Below are positions 1 to 6,342 of a DNA stretch of 8,880 bases, one piece after another. Numbering within the stretch: position 1 is the stretch's first letter; each line of letters starts with the position of its first letter. The position numbers and the translations under genes are program-made. The stretch is from Candidatus Dadabacteria bacterium UBA2774 (GTDB lineage: Bacteria; Desulfobacterota_D; UBA1144; Nemesobacterales; UBA2774): NCBI GenBank assembly GCA_002352485.1, contig DEIM01000047.1, forward strand, positions 515 to 9,394, read 5' to 3'. The notes under the pieces are model-generated. The model searched no databases and had not been told where the DNA came from. It saw nothing but the letters and a program-made list of their open reading frames with translations.

Positions 1-1541
1 TAGCGGAGGAAATACCATGAGGACTCTACAAAGGTATCCATCGTATCGGTCTCGCGCTTGGCCTGCGATCCGCATTCGGGGCAGCTTACATTGACGAAGC
101 TATCTACTTTTGAGAGAGGTGATCCGCCTTTGCCTGTGAATTCAATATCGAGCGGTAGCTCTACAGGGAGGTCTTCATCCGGGACCGGAACAGCACCGCA
201 TGTGTCACAGTAAATGATAGGAATCGGCGTGCCCCAGTAGCGCTGACGGGATATTCCCCAGTCTCTCAGTCTGAAGTTGATCTGTTTTTTACCGATTCCT
301 TTTTGCTCGGAGTATTCGATGACCTTTTCTTTGCCCTCTGTTGACGGGAGTCCCGTAAATTCGCCCGAGTTGACCATCATACCGGGCTCCTCATAGGCCT
401 CTGTCATATCACCGGTGTTCAGATCCTGACCCTCTGGAGATATCACAATCCTGATAGGAAGACCATATTCGGTGGCGAATTCAAAATCTCTCTGGTCGTG
501 CGCGGGTACGCACATAATTATTCCCGTGCCGTATTCTACCAGTACGAAGTTTGCGATATATATCGGAATCTCATCACCTGTAAAAGGGTTAACGCAGTAT
601 GAGCCCGTGAAAATGCCTTCCTTTTTCGCCCCTTCTCCAATCCTCTCTAAATTGCTTTCCATTTTAACCCTGTTTATAAAAGAAAGCGCTTCCTTCTCCT
701 CTGCTTTTCCTTTTATCAATTGCTCGGCAAGAGGATGCTCGGGAGCAATGCTCATGTATGTCACTCCGTAAACGGTATCGGGTCGGGTAGTAAATATTTT
801 CAGACTAGATTCACCAGCAATCGGGTCAACAAGAGGAAATTCGATTTCAGCACCGGTGCTTTTGCCAATCCAGTTTTTCTGCATGGAGAGCACTCTTTCA
901 GGCCAGCCTGATTTTAACTTATCGGCCCAATCGAGAAGCTCCTGGGTGTATTCCGTAGTTTTAAAAAACCAGCCGTTCATTTCCTTGAGCTCGACTTCAG
1001 AGCCGCAGCGCCAGCAAAGCCCGTCCTCTACCTGCTCGTTTGCGAGCACGGTTTCACACGAAGGGCACCAATTGACAGTAGTAGATTTCTGATAAGCGAG
1101 ACCCTGTCTGAACATATGTGTAAAAACCATCTGCTCCCATTTGTAGTAAGTGGGGTCGCACGTGGCTATTTCTCTTGACCAGTCGTAGCTGAATCCGAGG
1201 AGTTTTAGCTGCTCCTTCATCTGAGAGATATTCTGATAGGTCCATTTCGCAGGGTGTACACCGCGCTCAATTGCCGCGTTCTCAGCAGGGAGACCGAAAG
1301 CGTCCCAGCCTATTGGGTGTATGACGTTCAGACCTGTGGTCCTTTTGTAACGGGCTATTACGTCGCCGATCGTATAATTACGTACGTGGCCCATGTGTAT
1401 ACGCCCTGAAGGATAGGGAAACATTTCTAGCACATAGTATTTCTCTTTATCCTGATCAATTGAGACTGTGTATAGATCCTCATCATCCCAGTACTTCCGC
1501 CATTTATTTTCTATATCTTGTGCGTTATAGCTCTCTTTCAT
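1..1541 (-). CDS. leuS: leucyl-tRNA synthetase, N-terminal about 513 residues (3' end outside window)
   Basis: Cytoplasmic class I aminoacyl-tRNA synthetase that charges tRNA-Leu. Reading leftward from the ATG at 1541, the frame stays open to the window edge. The early segment MFPYPSGRIHMGHVRNY contains the class I HIGH signature as HMGH (residues 49-52). Next comes GWDAFGLPAENAA, then a Cys-containing CWRCG-like insert (RWRCG) with MNGWFFKTTEYTQELLDW. The CP1 editing domain follows, with FTTRPDTVYGVTYM and the segment GTGIIMCVPAHDQRDFEFA, whose Asp is the conserved editing-site type. RLRDWGISRQRYWGTPIPI, a CDTCG/CPECG zinc-type pair and DTMDTFVESSWYF near residue 500 close the visible part. 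Bacterial LeuRS is usually 800-870 residues, so roughly 60% is present and the KMSKS loop lies outside. The start has only a weak ribosome site, but it matches the usual LeuRS N-terminus. The gene is divergent from the uracil-DNA glycosylase gene. Confidence 0.97.
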   Translation of the reverse strand, partial: MKESYNAQDIENKWRKYWDDEDLYTVSIDQDKEKYYVLEMFPYPSGRIHMGHVRNYTIGDVIARYKRTTGLNVIHPIGWDAFGLPAENAAIERGVHPAKWTYQNISQMKEQLKLLGFSYDWSREIATCDPTYYKWEQMVFTHMFRQGLAYQKSTTVNWCPSCETVLANEQVEDGLCWRCGSEVELKEMNGWFFKTTEYTQELLDWADKLKSGWPERVLSMQKNWIGKSTGAEIEFPLVDPIAGESSLKIFTTRPDTVYGVTYMSIAPEHPLAEQLIKGKAEEKEALSFINRVKMESNLERIGEGAKKEGIFTGSYCVNPFTGDEIPIYIANFVLVEYGTGIIMCVPAHDQRDFEFATEYGLPIRIVISPEGQDLNTGDMTEAYEEPGMMVNSGEFTGLPSTEGKEKVIEYSEQKGIGKKQINFRLRDWGISRQRYWGTPIPIIYCDTCGAVPVPDEDLPVELPLDIEFTGKGGSPLSKVDSFVNVSCPECGSQAKRETDTMDTFVESSWYFLR

Positions 1542-1571
1542 GGTGTATTCGCCTGTTTGGAAATTTGTATT

Positions 1572-1599
1572 AGGATAGATTTATTTGGAAGAAACTCAA
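1572..1599 (-). promoter_or_regulatory. possible sigma-70 promoter of leuS
   Basis: On the minus strand, TTGAGT (1594-1599) is followed after 16 nt by TATCCT (1572-1577), each matching 4 of 6 consensus bases. Transcription would start near 1565 and leave a leader of about 24 nt before the leuS ATG. Both boxes are weak, so this is only a candidate in the 137-nt divergent spacer. Confidence 0.25.
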
Positions 1600-1665
1600 G
1601 GTACACACAAAGATTCAGATTCTATAGCGCACCGGTTTTGATATTATGCGGTCTTGTATTATATT

Positions 1666-1671
1666 AGGGAG
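1666..1671 (+). promoter_or_regulatory. Shine-Dalgarno that decides the glycosylase start
   Basis: AGGGAG lies 7 nt before the ATG at 1679. An in-frame ATG at 1646 would add 11 residues but has no ribosome site before it, so 1679 is preferred. Confidence 0.7.
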
Positions 1672-1678
1672 CAATAGG

Positions 1679-2476
1679 ATGAGTAATAAAAATAACGAAC
1701 TTGAAGAGATTGTTTCTGAGCTTGCAACGTATCTAAGGTTTCAAAAAGATATGGGAATAAAGAGTGTATTCAGAGGCATAAAGAAAAAAAGTGAGCCTGT
1801 AAAGAATGAAGAGAGAAAACAAAGTAAAAATCCTGAGCCAGAGAGCAAAATGAGCACGAACGAAGATATCATAACAATAGAAGAGCCCTCGACGCTTTTT
1901 GACGGTTCGAAGACTATGACTCTTGAGGAAATCAGAGAGGAAATTGGGGATTGCACCAGGTGTCAGCTCCATGAAGGTAGAACCAATCTGGTATTCGGAG
2001 CCGGGAACCCGAAGGCGAAGCTGGTATTTGTGGGAGAAGGGCCGGGTAGGGACGAGGATATGCAGGGTAAACCGTTTGTGGGAAGATCCGGGCAACTGTT
2101 AACCAAAATTATCGAGGCAATGGGACTCACCAGAGAAGACGTATATATCTGTAACGTCGTGAAGTGTCGCCCGCCCAACAACAGAACCCCCGAGCCAGAT
2201 GAAATGTCTACTTGTGAGCAGTTCCTGTTTAAGCAGATTCGCACTATTAAACCTGAAGTAATAGTATGTCTTGGAGCGACTGCAGCAAAGTCGATACTGA
2301 GAACAAAGAACAGCTTGGGCAGCTTGAGAGGAAAGTTTCACAGCTACAGCGGAACGAAACTTATGGTAACCTACCACCCTGCGGCGCTACTTCGGAATCC
2401 TCATTTTAAGAAACCCGCCTGGGAAGACATGCAGGCCGTAATGAAGGAGCTTAGGCTCCCACTTCCTAAGAAATAA
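1679..2476 (+). CDS. family 4 (Fe-S) uracil-DNA glycosylase with N-terminal extension
   Basis: Base-excision repair enzyme that removes uracil from DNA. The 265-residue protein has about 80 residues of charged, Lys/Glu-rich and probably flexible sequence, then a catalytic domain from about residue 81 to the end. Visible motifs are GEGPGRDED (119-127), GKPFVGRSGQLL (130-141), NVVKCRPPNNRTPEP (159-173) and HPAALLRNP (233-241). Four cysteines fit the [4Fe-4S] pattern of family 4: C92-x2-C95, C163 and C179 with 15 residues between the last two. Family 4 enzymes without extensions are near 190-210 residues, so the N-terminal tail is additional; a similar domain occurs fused to some phage DNA polymerases. 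The stop codon is 7 nt before tRNA-Arg, so the two are probably cotranscribed. The family call is firm; the role of the tail is unknown. Confidence 0.93.
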   Translation: MSNKNNELEEIVSELATYLRFQKDMGIKSVFRGIKKKSEPVKNEERKQSKNPEPESKMSTNEDIITIEEPSTLFDGSKTMTLEEIREEIGDCTRCQLHEGRTNLVFGAGNPKAKLVFVGEGPGRDEDMQGKPFVGRSGQLLTKIIEAMGLTREDVYICNVVKCRPPNNRTPEPDEMSTCEQFLFKQIRTIKPEVIVCLGATAAKSILRTKNSLGSLRGKFHSYSGTKLMVTYHPAALLRNPHFKKPAWEDMQAVMKELRLPLPKK

Positions 2477-2483
2477 CCGACCG

Positions 2484-2560
2484 GGGCGATTAGCTCAGTG
2501 GATTAGAGCGCTGGCCTCCGAAGCCAGAGGTCGGGGGTTCGAATCCCCCATCGCCCGCCA
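2484..2560 (+). tRNA. tRNA-Arg (anticodon CCG)
   Basis: A full cloverleaf of 77 nt with encoded CCA. The acceptor stem GGGCGAT (2484-2490) pairs with ATCGCCC (2550-2556). The D stem is GCTC/GAGC (2493-2496 and 2506-2509). The anticodon stem CTGGC/GCCAG encloses loop CTCCGAA with anticodon CCG at 2518-2520. The T arm is GGGGG-TTCGAAT-CCCCC (2533-2549), the discriminator is G2557 and CCA is 2558-2560. The 3' part, from the variable region on, is duplicated at 7174-7207. tRNA-Arg genes are known integration sites, and this one borders the accessory block. Confidence 0.97.
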
Positions 2561-2577
2561 TTGTTTATAAACGAAAC

Positions 2578-2871
2578 TTACTTCCCGAATTTTTTGTTAT
2601 ATTTTTTCATGCAACCGGCTACATAGCTATCTACAACATCCGGACCGGTCTCAAACCCCATTTCCTTAAAATGCTCTTCCCAAAGGGAATGAAATAATGC
2701 CCTGCATTCATCCTTTGCCTTCTCCGGCTGGTACTCGCTATGATCAACAGCTATTGCCTTACCGCCCTGCTCTCCCAGGATTTCCGCTCTTAGCTGACTA
2801 TCGGTCTCTGCTTGCAAGTGCATAGGCATGAACAACAATAAAGCGACTATTGTTAGAAGAATTATTTTCAT
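2578..2871 (-). CDS. small secreted/periplasmic two-cysteine protein (intact copy), unknown function
   Basis: The 97-residue product has a clear Sec signal peptide: MK followed by a hydrophobic core (ILLTIVALLLF) and a probable cut after LQA at residue 21. The mature part of about 76 residues is charged and mostly helical in character, with FHSLWEEHFKEMGFETGPD in its centre and a Lys-rich C-terminus. Two cysteines, C56 and C87, could form one disulfide in the periplasm. A good ribosome site (GGAGG, 6 nt spacing) precedes the ATG. I do not recognise the family. The gene is convergent with tRNA-Arg and divergent from the sigma-54 activator. A second copy at 7225-7518 differs by only two conservative substitutions in the mature part (A39S, D54E) but has a stop codon in its signal peptide. 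Confidence 0.85.
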   Translation of the reverse strand: MKIILLTIVALLLFMPMHLQAETDSQLRAEILGEQGGKAIAVDHSEYQPEKAKDECRALFHSLWEEHFKEMGFETGPDVVDSYVAGCMKKYNKKFGK

Positions 2872-2900
2872 CCATTCCCTCCAAATGCCTTGATATTCTC

Positions 2901-2930
2901 ATTATACAATAAGAAGCAATTGAGAACTAA
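2901..2930 (-). promoter_or_regulatory. probable sigma-70 promoter of the 97-aa secreted protein gene
   Basis: On the minus strand, a perfect TATAAT (2901-2906) is preceded after 18 nt by TTAGTT (2925-2930). The same boxes at the same spacing are kept in the duplicate (7548-7577, TTAGTA and TATAAT) although the surrounding bases have diverged, which supports function. The predicted leader is about 22 nt and includes the ribosome site. Confidence 0.6.
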
Positions 2931-2933
2931 TTT

Positions 2934-2949
2934 GTAGGCAGAATTAACT
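2934..2949 (+). repeat. 16-nt direct repeat, left of activator gene
   Basis: GTAGGCAGAATTAACT recurs with one mismatch at 4969-4984, immediately after the activator stop codon. The pair brackets the activator gene. It could be a trace of the insertion of this gene or a chance match. Confidence 0.45.
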
Positions 2950-2977
2950 TATCTAGCCATGCCGGGATTAAATGTAT

Positions 2978-3006
2978 TTGATAAGAATCTGAAATAATTT
3001 TATTCT
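2978..3006 (+). promoter_or_regulatory. possible sigma-70 promoter of the sigma-54 activator (leaderless transcript)
   Basis: TTGATA (2978-2983, 5 of 6) is followed after exactly 17 nt by TATTCT (3001-3006, 4 of 6). The predicted transcription start, 3012-3014, coincides with the start codon. The gene lacks any Shine-Dalgarno sequence, which agrees with a leaderless mRNA. Confidence 0.4.
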
Positions 3007-3013
3007 ATTATTG

Positions 3014-4963
3014 ATGGCAAAGAAAACAAAACCTCTCGGCAGTACTCAGGAGAATGAGGCTATTCTCGCAATTCTGGACAGTACTTCGGCAGAGATAGGG
3101 CAGAATTTTTTTGTATCACTTGTGAAGAACCTCTCAGAGGTACTTAACACTACCGCCGCATGGGTGACCGAGTATTTTGAGGATGAGAAGAGAATGCGCG
3201 CCAAGGCATTTTATATAGGCGAGAGCTGGATAGATAACTTCGAATACCCTGTAGTGGGTACGCCGTGTGAGACAGTCGTGACTGAGAAGCGCCTTGTGCA
3301 TATAAGGGACAATTTGTTCGACAAGTATAAAGGAAACCCTGAGTTAAAAGACTTCAGAAATACAAATGCTGTGAGCTATTTAGGCATCCCGTTCGAAGAT
3401 ATTGACGGAAGAATTCTCGGCCACCTGTCTGTAATCGACACAGAGCCCATTCCGGAAGATCAGGAAGTGTTTAATATTTTCAGGATATTCGCTAACCGCG
3501 CGAGCGCCGAGATGCGCCGCCTTCGCGCGGAGAAAGAAACCCGGGAAAGGGAAGAGAAGCTGAGGCGGCTCTTTGACAGCGCGATGGACGCTATTGTGGA
3601 GCTTGACTGTGACTACAAAATTACAAGATTAAACACGGCGGCTGAAAAACTGTTTGGGGCAAAAGGAGATAAGTTCCTGGGCAGGATGTTTAACCAGCTT
3701 CTTACAAAGAAAAGCAGCGAGAAACTGCTGCATTTAACCGAGCATTTAGAGGAGCGCCCTGAAGGCGAAAAGTTTATCTGGATCCCTGGTGGCATTACCG
3801 CTGTTACAGAAATAGGCGATGAGTTCCCGGCTGAGGCAACTATCTCTAAATTCGAGATGGATAATCAGGAATTTTTCACATTAATACTTAGGAACGTGAA
3901 TGAACGTCTTCAGGCGGAGCAGAAAATTCGCTCGCTCACCACGGAATCGGAATACCTTAGAGAAGAGCTAAAATCGCTAACCGAGTCTGATGGGATTATA
4001 GGTGAGAGCGAGGCGCTAATGAGAGTCCTGAGCGACGTGAAAAAGGTAGCAGCCACTCAGGCGACTGTCTTGATCTCGGGTGAGACGGGTACAGGGAAAG
4101 AGTTGATAGCAAGGTCAATACACTCACTGAGCCCGAGAACCGAAAAACCATTTATTAAAGTAAACTGCCCAGCCATTCCATCAAGCCTTATAGAGAGCGA
4201 GTTCTTCGGTCACGAAGAGGGAGCATTTACCGGGGCGACACGAAAGAGGGAGGGGCGTTTTAAAGTTGCGGACGGCGGGACAATATTCATGGACGAGATA
4301 GGTGAGCTACCGATAGACCTTCAGTCAAAGTTACTCAGGGTGCTTCAGGAAGGAGAGTTTGAACCTGTGGGAAGCTCTAAAACCGAGAGCGTGGATGTGC
4401 GGGTGATAGCGGCTACGAACCGTGACTTACTTAAGGAAGTGAACGAAGGGAAATTCAGAGAGGACCTTTATTACAGACTAAACGTTTTTCAGATCGTAGT
4501 ACCACCGCTTAGGAAAAGAGCTCAGGATATAGAAAACTTAGCAAACGCATTCATTGAAAAATTCTCAAAAAGAAACGGGTTCACCATTTATCCTATGACC
4601 AAGGAAGAGCTTAACCGCCTTAAAGCTTACAGCTGGCCAGGTAATGTGAGGGAGCTTCAAAATGTAATAGAGCGCGCTGTGATTACATCTGTAGACGGCA
4701 AGATAAATCTAGACCGGGCGCTTCCGAGCACTGATGTAAGAACTGACACACGAACTACTTCATCACCGGATACAAACAATGAAAACGTTATGTCGGACAC
4801 GGAGCTTAAGGAACTCGAGAAAAGAAATATTATCCGCGCACTTAACAAGACCGACTGGAAAATAGCGGGCGAAAAGGGCGCAGCGGCACTACTGGGCCTA
4901 CCGACTTCAACACTCAATTCGAAGATAAAATCATTTGGTATAACCAAAGAAGATAAAATCTAA
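3014..4963 (+). CDS. sigma-54-dependent transcriptional activator (GAF-PAS-AAA+-Fis HTH)
   Basis: Bacterial enhancer-binding protein that uses ATP hydrolysis to remodel sigma-54 RNA polymerase. In the 649-residue product, residues about 15-165 form a GAF domain (GTPCETVV, VSYLGIPF, GRILGHLSVID). Residues about 181-295 form a PAS domain (FDSAMDAIVELDCDYKITRLN), followed by a short coiled-coil linker. The AAA+ domain starts near 326 (IIGESEALMRVL). It has Walker A GETGTGKE at 356-363, the sigma-54 contact loop GAFTGA at 403-408, and Walker B FMDEIGE with D427 and E428; RVIAATNRDL, FREDLYYRLNVF and WPGNVRELQNVIERAV follow. A Fis-type helix-turn-helix occupies about 605-643 (LGLPTSTLNSKIKSFGI). 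There is no receiver domain, so the signal is probably sensed by GAF/PAS as in FhlA-like activators; the ligand is unknown. A TTG at 3011 is an alternative start; an in-frame TGA upstream excludes earlier ones. All catalytic motifs are intact. The most obvious target is the sigma-54 promoter 150 nt downstream. Confidence 0.95.
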   Translation: MAKKTKPLGSTQENEAILAILDSTSAEIGQNFFVSLVKNLSEVLNTTAAWVTEYFEDEKRMRAKAFYIGESWIDNFEYPVVGTPCETVVTEKRLVHIRDNLFDKYKGNPELKDFRNTNAVSYLGIPFEDIDGRILGHLSVIDTEPIPEDQEVFNIFRIFANRASAEMRRLRAEKETREREEKLRRLFDSAMDAIVELDCDYKITRLNTAAEKLFGAKGDKFLGRMFNQLLTKKSSEKLLHLTEHLEERPEGEKFIWIPGGITAVTEIGDEFPAEATISKFEMDNQEFFTLILRNVNERLQAEQKIRSLTTESEYLREELKSLTESDGIIGESEALMRVLSDVKKVAATQATVLISGETGTGKELIARSIHSLSPRTEKPFIKVNCPAIPSSLIESEFFGHEEGAFTGATRKREGRFKVADGGTIFMDEIGELPIDLQSKLLRVLQEGEFEPVGSSKTESVDVRVIAATNRDLLKEVNEGKFREDLYYRLNVFQIVVPPLRKRAQDIENLANAFIEKFSKRNGFTIYPMTKEELNRLKAYSWPGNVRELQNVIERAVITSVDGKINLDRALPSTDVRTDTRTTSSPDTNNENVMSDTELKELEKRNIIRALNKTDWKIAGEKGAAALLGLPTSTLNSKIKSFGITKEDKI

Positions 4964-4968
4964 CTTAA

Positions 4969-4984
4969 GTAGGCAGATTTAACT
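4969..4984 (+). repeat. 16-nt direct repeat, right of activator gene
   Basis: GTAGGCAGATTTAACT, one mismatch from 2934-2949. It starts 6 nt after the activator stop codon. Confidence 0.45.
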
Positions 4985-5022
4985 CTTTCTATCGAAAACT
5001 CACCCATTATGCTAACGGCATT

Positions 5023-5046
5023 TCGCTAGTAGCGAGATAACGCTAC
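5023..5046. promoter_or_regulatory. palindromic upstream activator-binding site (candidate)
   Basis: TCGCTA-G-TAGCGA (5023-5035) is a perfect 13-nt palindrome. Its right arm overlaps a second inverted repeat, GTAGCG-AGATAA-CGCTAC (5029-5046), so three CGCTA/TAGCG half sites lie in 24 nt. The cluster sits at about -117 to -94 from the predicted sigma-54 start, the usual range for enhancer-binding proteins. The adjacent Fis-HTH activator is the natural candidate to bind it, which is an inference. Confidence 0.6.
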
Positions 5047-5063
5047 ATTCAAACCCTGCCCAC

Positions 5064-5073
5064 TATAGCTATA
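5064..5073. promoter_or_regulatory. short palindrome TATAGCTATA between activator site and promoter
   Basis: A perfect 10-nt palindrome at about -76 to -67. It could be another protein site or a bendable A/T-rich spacer; no clear IHF consensus is visible nearby. A palindrome this short can arise by chance. Confidence 0.25.
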
Positions 5074-5112
5074 TCCGCCCCATATCATTGAATATTATAC
5101 AATTCCACAACT

Positions 5113-5129
5113 TTGGCACACCTCTTGCA
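5113..5129 (+). promoter_or_regulatory. sigma-54 (-24/-12) promoter
   Basis: TTGGCAC (5113-5119), 5 nt, then TTGCA (5125-5129). The GG (5115-5116) and GC (5127-5128) dinucleotides are exactly 12 nt apart, as RpoN promoters require. Apart from the variable base after GGCAC it matches the family consensus. The predicted start is near 5140, giving a leader of about 29 nt that contains the AGGAGG ribosome site of the next gene. Confidence 0.92.
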
Positions 5130-5168
5130 ATTTAGTATAAGCAAATAAATCATTAGGAGGTAAGACAA

Positions 5169-5429
5169 ATGAAGAAGTTAGTAGCAATTACCGCATTAGG
5201 ATTAGCACTTGGGTTTTCAAACTCATCCTTCGCCTCGGACTATATGGGTATCTATCTGAGTAGTCCGACAGCTCAAGATATTACTACTGAGATAAGTGGC
5301 GGGGAAGTTGAAACAAACCCAATGAGCTTCTACCTGAGCCCTGTAAAGAAGGGTACAGGCCGTGATCAAACGGCCAAGGCGGCTGACAATGATGAACCTA
5401 CGCTTTTGGTATTCGGCGTCAGCCTGTAA
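5169..5429 (+). CDS. 86-aa secreted protein, first gene of the sigma-54 operon, unknown function
   Basis: Short exported protein. MKK plus the hydrophobic stretch LVAITALGLALGF form a Sec signal peptide with a probable cut after SFA (residue 22). The mature part of about 64 residues has no cysteine and no membrane segment. It holds two imperfect copies of one motif, YMGIYLSSP (25-33) and PMSFYLSPV (51-59), about 26 residues apart, joined by an acidic/Gly segment; a Lys/Asp-rich stretch and a hydrophobic C-terminus (LLVFGVSL) follow. A consensus AGGAGG (5155-5160) with 8 nt spacing and the adjacent sigma-54 promoter suggest strong conditional expression. A hairpin follows the stop codon, then two methyltransferase genes. 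I do not recognise the family. It could be a periplasmic or surface effector; nothing in it shows that the methyltransferases act on it. Confidence 0.85.
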   Translation: MKKLVAITALGLALGFSNSSFASDYMGIYLSSPTAQDITTEISGGEVETNPMSFYLSPVKKGTGRDQTAKAADNDEPTLLVFGVSL

Positions 5430-5438
5430 CGCTTTCAT

Positions 5439-5477
5439 ACGGGGCGTGAGTTAAATTCAGTTAAGCTTACGCCCTGT
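5439..5477 (+). other. intercistronic RNA hairpin
   Basis: ACGGGGCGTGAG (5439-5450) pairs with CTTACGCCCTGT (5466-5477) over 12 bp including two G-U pairs, with a 15-nt loop. No T-run follows, so it is not a standard intrinsic terminator. Its place, just after the secreted-protein stop codon and 10 nt before the ribosome site of the methyltransferase gene, suits 3'-end protection or partial attenuation, making the first gene more abundant than the next two. Confidence 0.6.
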
Positions 5478-5498
5478 AATTCAAATAGGAGAATATTA

Positions 5499-6320
5499 AT
5501 GAGTAGCCCAAATATAGAAGCAAAAATTAAAGCGAGAGACACTTATAATGCAGCAGCAGACTGTTTCGACAACAGCCCGCTTGCCTTCTGGGCAAAGTAC
5601 GGCAGGAAAACGGTCGAGAGATTATCCCTTGACCCGGGGTCAAAGGTTTTAGATGTTGCATGCGGAACCGGGGCGTCGGCTCTTCCAGCAGGAGAGATTG
5701 TGGGCTGTACTGGAAAGGTTGCGGGGATAGATATCTCAGAGAATATGCTCAAGCTTGCCAGGATAAAAGCTTGGGAGCTTAATCTCTGTAACACAGAGTT
5801 TGTGTTAGGCGATATGTCGGAGCTTGCTTACAAGGACGAATCCTTTGACGCTGTTGTGTGCGTATTCGCCATATTCTTCATGCCCGATATGGAAGAGCAG
5901 GTAAGAGAATTATGGCGGAAGGTAAAACCCGGCGGGAAGCTCGCCGTCACTACATGGGGTCATGACTTATTTGAGCCTGTTTATAACAATTGGAAGAATG
6001 CTGTTAAGAGCGTGAACCCGGAGCTTTACTGTGCTTTTAATCCCTGGGACAGAATTTCCAAACCTGAGTCACTTAAAAAGCTGATGGAAGATGCGGGAAC
6101 AACTAATATCACCGTTGAGCCAGAAGAAGGAAAGCAGCCCATAGAGAGCGCTGAGGACTGGTGGACTATTGCGCTCGGATCAGGGCTCAGGTGGACAATA
6201 GACCAGCTCATGCAGGACGAGCAAGATAGAGTGAGAGAATCTAATTTAAGATGGGTGGATAAAAACAATGTGACAGCGGTCGATACAAACGTCATATATG
6301 CGGTCGCTGAAAAAATATAA
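5499..6320 (+). CDS. class I SAM-dependent methyltransferase
   Basis: Cytoplasmic methyltransferase of 273 residues with the UbiE/Methyltransf_11-type Rossmann core. Motif I VLDVACGTGA is at 50-59. The acidic end of strand 2 is GIDIS (76-80), whose Asp would bind the SAM ribose. GDMSELAYKDESFDAVVCVF (104-123) and the post-motif VKPGGKLAVTTWG (142-154) follow. The C-terminal half (about 160-273) is a lid/substrate region with no signature I can assign, so the substrate is unknown. The ribosome site AGGAGA is 6 nt before the ATG. The gene is second in the sigma-54 operon and 22 nt before another methyltransferase of the same fold and size. It is cytosolic (no signal peptide), whereas the first operon product is exported. 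Confidence 0.9.
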   Translation: MSSPNIEAKIKARDTYNAAADCFDNSPLAFWAKYGRKTVERLSLDPGSKVLDVACGTGASALPAGEIVGCTGKVAGIDISENMLKLARIKAWELNLCNTEFVLGDMSELAYKDESFDAVVCVFAIFFMPDMEEQVRELWRKVKPGGKLAVTTWGHDLFEPVYNNWKNAVKSVNPELYCAFNPWDRISKPESLKKLMEDAGTTNITVEPEEGKQPIESAEDWWTIALGSGLRWTIDQLMQDEQDRVRESNLRWVDKNNVTAVDTNVIYAVAEKI

Positions 6321-6342
6321 AACAAAAAAGGAGGCAGTAAAA

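Larger units (their letters stand above)
2527..2953. repeat. direct repeat copy A (tRNA 3' end + small secreted protein gene + promoter)
   Basis: This segment matches 7174-7602. It starts at the variable loop/T arm of tRNA-Arg, covers the whole 97-aa secreted protein gene, and ends just beyond its promoter, near the shared CAGAAT and TTATC words. The offset is constant at 4647 from about 2527 to 2930, that is, no insertions or deletions. Past about 2953 the two copies no longer resemble each other. Divergence is low over the mature coding part and clearly higher in the signal peptide and non-coding parts. Confidence 0.9.

Noticed and set aside
1733..2095. A 120-codon open frame opposite the uracil-DNA glycosylase gene
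   Set aside because: It is antisense to a well-supported gene, has no ribosome site, and its composition is that of a mirror frame.
4657..4947. A 96-codon minus-strand frame inside the activator's C-terminal part
   Set aside because: It overlaps the conserved helix-turn-helix coding region and resembles no protein; it is a shadow frame.
5439..5477. Rho-independent terminator after the 86-aa protein gene
   Set aside because: The stem is good but AATTCAAATAGG follows instead of a T-run, and the ribosome site of the next gene is 10 nt away.
6298..6342. An extended start for the second methyltransferase at 6298
   Set aside because: It would overlap the first methyltransferase by 23 nt and has no ribosome site, while AGGAGG stands 8 nt before the ATG at 6343.
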